Translations under genes and position numbers: made by a program | The notes under the pieces: generated by a model | Databases searched by the model: none | The model's input: the letters and a program-made list of their open reading frames with translations, nothing else | What the model was told of the DNA's origin: nothing | Assembly: GCA_015222255.1 (NCBI GenBank) | Contig: JADFUX010000073.1 | Span: forward strand, 1 to 5,751 | Direction of reading: 5' to 3' | Source of the DNA: Chloroflexota bacterium | GTDB lineage: Bacteria > Chloroflexota > Dehalococcoidia > GIF9 > AB-539-J10 | DNA: 5,751 bases | Shown: positions 1 through 5,751 of the stretch, one piece after another | How positions within the stretch are numbered: position 1 is the first letter of the stretch | Layout of the letters: each line of letters starts with the position of its first letter

Positions 1-262
1 ACACAATAAGACGTTTGTCATCCTTCAAACCCACTGTCCGCAGGAGGCAGCCATATCACGGATACTACGACGGACCAAGGATGATTATGAATCAAACGCC
101 CTGACCGAACAGGCCCACCTTAACAATAAGAAGAAGTTCGAAGAGGTAGACCTAGACGATCTGAAGCGGCTGAGCCCAGATCTGGATATGATGCACATTG
201 TTGTTGATACCGAATACGACGCGCCCGAAGACTGGTATGTCATTGATGTGGAAAAGAGATAG
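1..262 (+). CDS. C-terminal part of a P-loop kinase-like protein (partial)
   Basis: An open frame enters from the left edge (first full codon at position 2) and ends at TAG 260-262, leaving 86 residues. The piece begins FVILQTHCPQEAAISRILRR, a hydrophobic strand followed by a helix with paired arginines. Then come a S-N-A segment, a K-K-K-F-E stretch, and a HIVVDTEYD strand near the end. This order (strand, R-x-x-R lid helix, S-D/N-A, K-x-x-F-E, V-D-T) resembles the C-terminal half of AAA_33/zeta-toxin-like P-loop kinases that phosphorylate small molecules. The Walker A part lies outside the window, so substrate and activity cannot be judged. The stop is two bases before the PHP gene start, so the two are probably co-transcribed. 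Coding status is firm; the family assignment is pattern-based and moderate. Confidence 0.72.
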   Translation, partial: HNKTFVILQTHCPQEAAISRILRRTKDDYESNALTEQAHLNNKKKFEEVDLDDLKRLSPDLDMMHIVVDTEYDAPEDWYVIDVEKR

Positions 263-264
263 AA

Positions 265-1131
265 ATGAAGATAGATCTACACATCCATACCAAGACCTGC
301 TCAGATGGTAACCTCTCTATCGAAGAAGTTTTCAAAGAAGCGAAACATAGAAGAATCGACTTAATGTCGACAACTGACCACGATTCCATCAGCTGTCAAG
401 AAAGAGCTATCGAGCTGGCAAGCCAGTACAACATCTCCTACATCGCAGGGGTAGAATTGAATGTAACATTCCAGTATCCTAATGGGGATAAAGCTATTTC
501 CCTGGATTTTCTGGGATACCGGTATGATATTGGCAATGAGGAGCTGAGAAATACGCTTGAACTGATAAGACAACATAGAGAAAGAAGGGCGCGCCAGATT
601 CTAGAGAAACTGAATGCTGAGTTCGACCAAGAGGGCATCGAAAGGTTCACCGAGGAAGACCTGAAGAACATAGAAGATAGTGTTGACGGCGTATTTGGAC
701 GTCCCCATATAGCGAACTACCTGGTACAAAAAGGGATCGTGAAGGATAACCAAGAGGCATTTGACAAGTATTTGGTCAAGTGCGATGTCGCCAAGTATCC
801 GCTTTCCCTCGCCGAAGCATCAAGATTAGTCAGAAACGCTGGCGGCATACTAGTGCATGCACACCCCAATGATCGGAACGGGACATCCTTAATAAGCATA
901 ACGCATGATTTGGACGAACAGACGAAGATTATAGAAAGACACATGCTGGAATACATCGATGGTGTCGAGTGCTGGCATTCAAGAAACGATGCCAAGACCA
1001 CTGCCCACTACATCGAGTTCGCTAAGAAGCACGGTCTGATTATGACCGGGGGCAGTGATTGTCATCAGAAACCCATTCTTATGGGCACGGTGAGCATACC
1101 CGATTGGGTCGCTGCTCAGTTCAGGCAATAG
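265..1131 (+). CDS. PHP-domain phosphoesterase, YciV/RNase AM-like
   Basis: A 288-residue metal-dependent phosphoesterase of the PHP superfamily. Visible motifs are DLHIHT (4-9, metal ligands H6 and H8), S-D-G (13-15), TDHD (37-40), GVE (62-64), GRPHIA (145-150), HAHP (198-201) and GSDCH (263-267, D265 and H267). The order and spacing, including the helical insert between E64 and GRPHIA and the FDKYL segment, match the E. coli YciV/RNase AM type. That family removes 3'-phosphate from 3',5'-bisphosphonucleotides such as pAp and trims 5' ends of short RNA. It lacks polymerase or histidinol-phosphatase context, so those PHP roles are less likely. Cytoplasmic; no signal peptide. The start is ATG two bases after the upstream kinase-like gene, with only a weak purine-rich ribosome site, which suggests translational coupling. 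The fold is near certain; the exact substrate is inferred. Confidence 0.93.
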   Translation: MKIDLHIHTKTCSDGNLSIEEVFKEAKHRRIDLMSTTDHDSISCQERAIELASQYNISYIAGVELNVTFQYPNGDKAISLDFLGYRYDIGNEELRNTLELIRQHRERRARQILEKLNAEFDQEGIERFTEEDLKNIEDSVDGVFGRPHIANYLVQKGIVKDNQEAFDKYLVKCDVAKYPLSLAEASRLVRNAGGILVHAHPNDRNGTSLISITHDLDEQTKIIERHMLEYIDGVECWHSRNDAKTTAHYIEFAKKHGLIMTGGSDCHQKPILMGTVSIPDWVAAQFRQ

Positions 1132-1134
1132 AAG

Positions 1135-1202
1135 ATGGAGTTCTCTCCAGCCACAGGCATGATTGTGGAAATGATTTGGAGTGAACTGTTAGGAGGTACA
1201 AC

Positions 1203-1206
<4 letters not shown>
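1135..1206 (+). CDS. Possible 23-residue ORF after the PHP gene
   Basis: ATG 1135 opens a 23-codon frame (MEFSPATGMIVEMIWSELLG then GTT) ending at TGA 1204-1206. It starts three bases after the PHP stop and lies in the same frame as the PHP gene, so it could equally be an untranslated remnant of a longer PHP C-terminus. Its stop overlaps the TTG start of the next small gene (TTGA), which would suit a coupling leader peptide. There is no clear Shine-Dalgarno, and a frame this short is easily random. I do not recognise the peptide. Listed as a weak candidate only. Confidence 0.2.
1191..1197 (+). promoter_or_regulatory. Strong Shine-Dalgarno deciding a TTG start
   Basis: AGGAGGT sits five bases before TTG 1203 and is among the best ribosome-binding matches in the window. 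The only in-frame stop upstream is TGA at 1182-1184, and no ATG or GTG lies between that stop and the TTG, so this site fixes the start of the 48-residue membrane protein. It is too far from the ahcY start (about 150 bases) to serve that gene. Confidence 0.8.
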
Positions 1207-2744
<1,538 letters not shown>

Positions 2745-2761
2745 GAATTAAGGAGAAGAGA

Positions 2762-3970
2762 ATGAGCAGTTTTATGAACTCACCATCAATGCTACTGACT
2801 TCGGAGTCCGTTACCGAAGGGCATCCGGACAAGCTATGTGACCAGATAGCTGATGGCATCCTGGATGCCATACTGGAGAAAGACCCCTTTGCTCGGGTCG
2901 CCTGTGAAGTTTCCGTCGCCATGGGAATGGTGATAGTCATGGGCGAAATCACCTGCGGCTGCTATGTAGAAATCCCCAGTATTGTCCGTCAGATAGTGGG
3001 GGAAGTGGGCTACACGCGCCCTGAGTATGGCTTCCACTACCAAACCTGTGGCGTTCTGGTATCTATTAAGGAGCAGTCAAGCGATATTGCCGCCGGGGTA
3101 GGCCAATCTTTGGAAACAAGAGCAGGAGAGGCAACCGATGACACTCTCGATCGAACCGGTGCTGGCGACCAGGGAATGATGGTTGGCTTTGCCTGCAAAG
3201 AGACACCGGAACTAACGCCTTTGTCTATTACACTGGCACACAAATTGTGCCGCAGGCTGGCTCAGGTAAGGAAAGATGGAACCATTCCCTATCTTCGGCC
3301 CGATGGCAAATCCCAGGTGACCATTGAATATAGTTATGGCATACCGAAAAGAGTTGTTTGCGTTGTTCTCGGTGCCCACCATGACCCCGGCGTAGAGCGC
3401 AATATCATTGAATATGAACTCGGCAAGCACGTGATCAAGAAAGTTATCCCTGCCAATCTAGTAGATGCCGAAACCAAATTCTACATCAATAGCGCTGGGC
3501 AGTTTGTTATTGGCGGCCCCGTGAGTGACACCGGTTTCACAGGGCGGAAAGTCATAGCTGACACCTATGGCAGTGCCTGTCCCCATGGTGGCGGTTGCTT
3601 TTCGGGTAAGGACCCAACGAAGGTAGATAGATCTGCCAGCTATATGGCCAGATACGCAGCTAAGAACATAGTAGCTGCCGGGCTCGCTGATTATCTTGAA
3701 CTTCAGGTCGCCTATGCTATCGGAAAGGCTCACCCTTTGTCACTATCCGTCGAAACCTTTGGCACGGGCAAGGTCCCCGATGAAATGATATTGGACCTGG
3801 TCAAGAAACACTTCGACTTTCGTCCTGAAGCCATAATAAGGACCTTAGATTTGCGCCGCCCCATCTATCGCCAAACTGCCGCTTATGGGCACTTCGGCAG
3901 AGAAGACCTTGATCTCCCTTGGGAAAAAACAGACAAGATAGAAATCTTGCGGGCCGAGGCGGGAGTATGA
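2762..3970 (+). CDS. metK: S-adenosylmethionine synthetase (methionine adenosyltransferase)
   Basis: A 402-residue cytosolic enzyme that makes S-adenosylmethionine from methionine and ATP, releasing phosphate and pyrophosphate; it normally acts as a tetramer. Motifs in order are SVTEGHPDK (16-24, catalytic H21, metal D23, K24), the CE at 48-49 equivalent to E. coli E42, [10 protein letters not shown] (104-113), the ATP signature GAGDQGMM (133-140), and the glycine-rich P-loop-like [17 protein letters not shown] (275-291). The segment around D256, R262 and K263 matches the E. coli triphosphate site D238/R244/K245. Length fits the bacterial family. Start: ATG with AAGGAG at 2750-2755, six bases upstream; M5 and M10 are worse placed. 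No SAM riboswitch is visible ahead of it, and the gene appears to be read from the upstream ahcY unit. It supplies SAM to the methylation cycle that ahcY completes. Confidence 0.98.
   Translation: MSSFMNSPSMLLTSESVTEGHPDKLCDQIADGILDAILEKDPFARVACEVSVAMGMVIVMGEITCGCYVEIPSIVRQIVGEVGYTRPEYGFHYQTCGVLVSIKEQSSDIAAGVGQSLETRAGEATDDTLDRTGAGDQGMMVGFACKETPELTPLSITLAHKLCRRLAQVRKDGTIPYLRPDGKSQVTIEYSYGIPKRVVCVVLGAHHDPGVERNIIEYELGKHVIKKVIPANLVDAETKFYINSAGQFVIGGPVSDTGFTGRKVIADTYGSACPHGGGCFSGKDPTKVDRSASYMARYAAKNIVAAGLADYLELQVAYAIGKAHPLSLSVETFGTGKVPDEMILDLVKKHFDFRPEAIIRTLDLRRPIYRQTAAYGHFGREDLDLPWEKTDKIEILRAEAGV
3961..3965 (+). promoter_or_regulatory. Shine-Dalgarno inside the metK end, deciding a GTG start
   Basis: GGGAG within the last metK codons lies six bases before GTG 3972. 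The nearby ATG at 3967 is in another frame and meets TGA two codons later, so GTG is the only sensible start. The placement means translation of the phosphatase follows directly from metK termination. Confidence 0.6.
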
Positions 3971-3971
3971 A

Positions 3972-4625
3972 GTGAGTCAAGTCTCGAAACCCAAGACCTT
4001 AGTGCAGTGCGACTTCGATGGTACCATCACCGAGGAAGACGTCAGTTTTTCAATATTGGATGCCTTTGCCAACGGCGATTGGAGGCAGTTGTTGGCGGAA
4101 CATCGCGAGGGTAAGATTTCTGTGGGCTGTTTCAACCAGAAAGCCTTTGCCATGGTAAAGGCTTCCGAACAGGCCATGATTGAACTCACCAGAAGGAAGG
4201 CGAAGACACGAGATGGATTCCAACGACTAGTTAACCACTGCAGTAGGAATGGATTTCGTCTGGTCATCGTAAGCAATGGCCTGGACTTCTACATAAAGGA
4301 GATTTTGGGGCACGTTGGTATAGATGATGTCGAAGTATTTGCTGCCCGGACTGAGTTTCACCCTGACGGCATCCAAGTTCAGTATGTAGATCCAAATGGC
4401 AATTTGTTGAACGACGGGTTTAAGGAAGCCTATGCCAAGCTCTTCCTGGGTGAAGGTTACCGCATAATATATGTGGGGAACGGTGTGTCCGACATAGGCG
4501 CGGCACAGTTGGCTGCCCACATTTTCGCCTGCGGTGAACTGTTACGGTACTGCAACAAGGCAAATATCCCCTGCACACCGTTTGATGACCTTAACGACGT
4601 AGTTAAGGGACTGCAGATCCTGTAG
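3972..4625 (+). CDS. MtnX-like HAD-family phosphatase
   Basis: A 217-residue cytosolic HAD hydrolase of the subclass IB/MtnX type. Motif I is DFDGTIT (14-20) with nucleophile D14 and acid D16. A helical cap (about 21-80) follows. Motif II is VSNGLDFY with S101, and motif IV is YVGNGVSD (167-174) with D174. The likely motif III lysine lies in the F-K-E-A-Y-A-K stretch around residues 150-156. MtnX itself dephosphorylates an enol-phosphate intermediate of methionine salvage; related members act on phosphoserine or other small phosphates. Motif IV carries N170 where many relatives have aspartate (GDG), leaving D174 as the clear acidic metal ligand. It begins one base after the metK stop and ends 288 bases before the next gene, so it closes the SAM operon. 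Placement beside metK supports a sulfur-metabolite role, but no other salvage gene is present, so substrate is uncertain. Confidence 0.88.
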   Translation: MSQVSKPKTLVQCDFDGTITEEDVSFSILDAFANGDWRQLLAEHREGKISVGCFNQKAFAMVKASEQAMIELTRRKAKTRDGFQRLVNHCSRNGFRLVIVSNGLDFYIKEILGHVGIDDVEVFAARTEFHPDGIQVQYVDPNGNLLNDGFKEAYAKLFLGEGYRIIYVGNGVSDIGAAQLAAHIFACGELLRYCNKANIPCTPFDDLNDVVKGLQIL

Positions 4626-4758
4626 CACTGCACCGTCCTCTGTCAGTTGCTACTCCCCCTAAACCAGAACAAAAGTACCTTAATTGGAGATAGATTCCGA
4701 TATGCTTTACTCTGCTATAATCTATGGTTGACTGTACAACGATGGCACAGTTTTTCCA
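4626..4758. other. Intergenic stretch without a gene
   Basis: Between the phosphatase stop and the palindromic repeat I see no convincing ORF or RNA gene, and no hairpin plus T-run terminator for the upstream operon. It does contain the extended -10 element at 4713-4721 and a short imperfect dyad GTTG-N6-CAAC (4727-4740) close to the predicted transcription start. Confidence 0.5.
4713..4721 (+). promoter_or_regulatory. Extended -10 promoter for the phosphohexomutase gene
   Basis: TGCTATAAT is a perfect extended -10 (TG-N-TATAAT, hexamer at 4716-4721). The -35 area at about 4692-4698 (GATTCC-like) is poor, which extended -10 promoters tolerate. Predicted transcription starts near 4728, giving a leader of about 185 bases that contains the palindromic repeat. 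It lies in the only sizeable gap in the window and points toward the gene at 4913. Confidence 0.5.
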
Positions 4759-4862
4759 CCATTGCGGCGAGCCAAAGGGCTGAGCGCAGCGAAGGGGAAG
4801 CGAAACAATCCCTCCCACCCTGCCCCAGGGTTGTTTCGGCGCTACGCTCCTCGCAGTGACAT
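4759..4862. repeat. Dispersed imperfect palindromic repeat (REP/MITE-like)
   Basis: About 104 bases with inverted arms. The inner stem CGAAACAA (4801-4808) pairs perfectly with TTGTTTCG (4831-4838) and is extended by CCC/GGG across a one-base bulge. AGCGCAGCG (4783-4791) pairs 8 of 9 with 4840-4848. The outer arms 4760-4772 and 4846-4858 match at 10 of 13 positions; the last two pairings compete for 4846-4848. The family is recognisable from its well-known spurious translations, which here read CHCEERSAE on the minus strand and AERSEGEAKQS on the plus strand. Those strings recur as false proteins in many bacterial genomes. It encodes nothing believable. It could form a long hairpin in the mutase leader; it has no U-tract, so it is not a classical terminator. 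Confidence 0.78.
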
Positions 4863-4912
4863 GACACAGTCACTTCTAGTAAATCATATGAAGGCAGGGA
4901 AGGAGCGTTATC

Positions 4913-5751
4913 ATGCCACAGACTGCGATTAGGTTTGGCACTGATGGCTGGAGGGCAATTATTGCTGAGGATTTCACCTTTGATAATGTCCGTATCTGTG
5001 CTCAAGGGGTAGCCGATTATGTTAAGCAAAGCGGACTCGGTGGGCGAGGGCTAGTCATCGGCTATGACACTCGTTTCGCCTCTGAGGATTTCGCTGCTGC
5101 TGCTGCCGAGGTAATTGCTGGCAATGACATTAAGGCACAGTTGTGTCTTAGAGCTGCTCCAACTCCGGTGGTGAGTTATGCTGTCTCTGATACCAAAGCT
5201 GCTGGCGCCATTGTAATAACCGCAAGCCATAATCCCGGATCGTGGAATGGATTCAAGTACAAATCCCAAGGGGGCACCAGTGCCCCGAATGAGGTTACCG
5301 GCCAAATAGAAAAAAACATTGCCGCCATCGTTGGTAGCAAGCACACAAGAACGCTTACGTTGGAGAAAGCTGTAAGGAAAGGTCTTGTTGATTACCTAGA
5401 CCCATCCCCTGCCTACCACAGGCAGATAAATCAGCTTATCGATATGGACGAGCTACGACGCCAGAAATTAAGGATAATCGCTGACCCAATGTATGGAGCG
5501 GGCGCAGGCTATTTCAAGGCACTTCTTCGGGATGGAAACATGGAAATCAGTGAAATCAACGCCGAGAGGAATCCCTCGTTTCCCGGAATTCAGCCTGAGC
5601 CAATTGCCAAAAACCTGACCAAGCTTGCGCGACTGGTTGTCGAGAAGGAAGCCCACGTTGGCTTAGCCCTGGATGGAGATGCTGACCGCATCGGCATCAT
5701 AGATGAAAGGGGAGAATTCCTGAATCAGCATCAAGTCTTCGCCCTATTATG
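4913..5751 (+). CDS. Alpha-D-phosphohexomutase (phosphoglucomutase/phosphomannomutase family), 3'-truncated by window
   Basis: ATG 4913 opens a frame with no stop up to the window edge, giving 279 complete residues of a family usually about 450-480 long. The enzyme moves phosphate between the 1- and 6-position of hexose phosphates, feeding glycogen, cell-envelope or nucleotide-sugar synthesis. Domain 1 starts RFGTDGWRA (7-15), and the phosphoserine loop is TASHNPGSWNGFKYK with catalytic S105. Domain 2 carries the magnesium loop DGDADR (254-259; D254, D256, D258). The sugar-specificity loop and phosphate-binding domain 4 are beyond the window, so glucose, mannose or glucosamine specificity cannot be decided; GlmM is possible. 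AAGGAG at 4900-4905, seven bases upstream, fixes the start. It has its own promoter candidate and a repeat-bearing leader, so it is likely a separate unit from the SAM genes. Confidence 0.95.
   Translation, partial: MPQTAIRFGTDGWRAIIAEDFTFDNVRICAQGVADYVKQSGLGGRGLVIGYDTRFASEDFAAAAAEVIAGNDIKAQLCLRAAPTPVVSYAVSDTKAAGAIVITASHNPGSWNGFKYKSQGGTSAPNEVTGQIEKNIAAIVGSKHTRTLTLEKAVRKGLVDYLDPSPAYHRQINQLIDMDELRRQKLRIIADPMYGAGAGYFKALLRDGNMEISEINAERNPSFPGIQPEPIAKNLTKLARLVVEKEAHVGLALDGDADRIGIIDERGEFLNQHQVFALL

Noticed and set aside
1151..1168. Small hairpin CCACA-N8-TGTGG upstream of ahcY as a possible SAH riboswitch
   Set aside because: Only a five-base stem; the larger conserved SAH riboswitch core and pseudoknot are not visible, and the stretch lies in a co-transcribed gap.
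4729..4734. TTGACT as a -35 element
   Set aside because: No acceptable -10 lies 16-18 bases downstream; that area is a T-rich run entering the repeat.
4647..4859. Plus-strand ORF of 70 codons in the intergenic gap
   Set aside because: Its second half is the other-strand translation of the same repeat (AERSEGEAKQS type); it has no ribosome site and spans the promoter candidate.
4715..5029. Minus-strand ORF of 104 codons across the intergenic repeat
   Set aside because: It translates the palindromic repeat (CHCEERSAE string), a well-known false protein, and runs antisense into the mutase gene.

Overview
The window reads as bacterial housekeeping DNA of about average GC, with every supported gene on the plus strand and tightly packed. 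The gene set is a short archaeal/Thermotoga-like S-adenosylhomocysteine hydrolase, SAM synthetase, a MtnX-like HAD phosphatase and a phosphohexomutase. Together with the dispersed palindromic repeat, it fits a Dehalococcoidia-like Chloroflexota bacterium. That placement is inference from protein flavour and gene order; no marker gene is present to prove it.

Layout. Positions 1-262 hold the C-terminal end of a protein that looks like a P-loop nucleotide/sugar kinase of the AAA_33 type. Two bases later begins a PHP-domain phosphoesterase of the YciV/RNase AM type (265-1131). The next 214 bases contain a TTG-started, 48-residue, two-helix membrane protein (1203-1349) with a strong Shine-Dalgarno. 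Its stop codon overlaps the start of ahcY (1346-2602). A possible 23-residue ORF lies just before it. A second probable small protein (2592-2744) fills the gap between ahcY and metK (2762-3970). A GTG-started MtnX-like HAD phosphatase (3972-4625) begins one base after the metK stop.

The run from 1 to 4625 looks like one transcription unit: gaps are tiny or negative and I see no terminator. The 287-base gap at 4626-4912 holds an extended -10 promoter and then an imperfect palindromic dispersed repeat of about 100 bp. The repeat would lie in the 5' leader of a phosphohexomutase gene, which starts at 4913 and runs off the window end.

How the genes work together: MetK makes SAM, methyltransferases turn it into SAH, and AhcY splits SAH to homocysteine and adenosine, which relieves methyltransferase inhibition. 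The MtnX-like phosphatase may serve a methionine-salvage-like or other small-phosphate step, but no other salvage enzyme is visible. The PHP enzyme may remove phosphate from 3',5'-bisphosphonucleotides or trim short RNA. I see no clearly new multi-gene system. The least-explained items are the small proteins embedded between the SAM-cycle genes and the repeat in the mutase leader.
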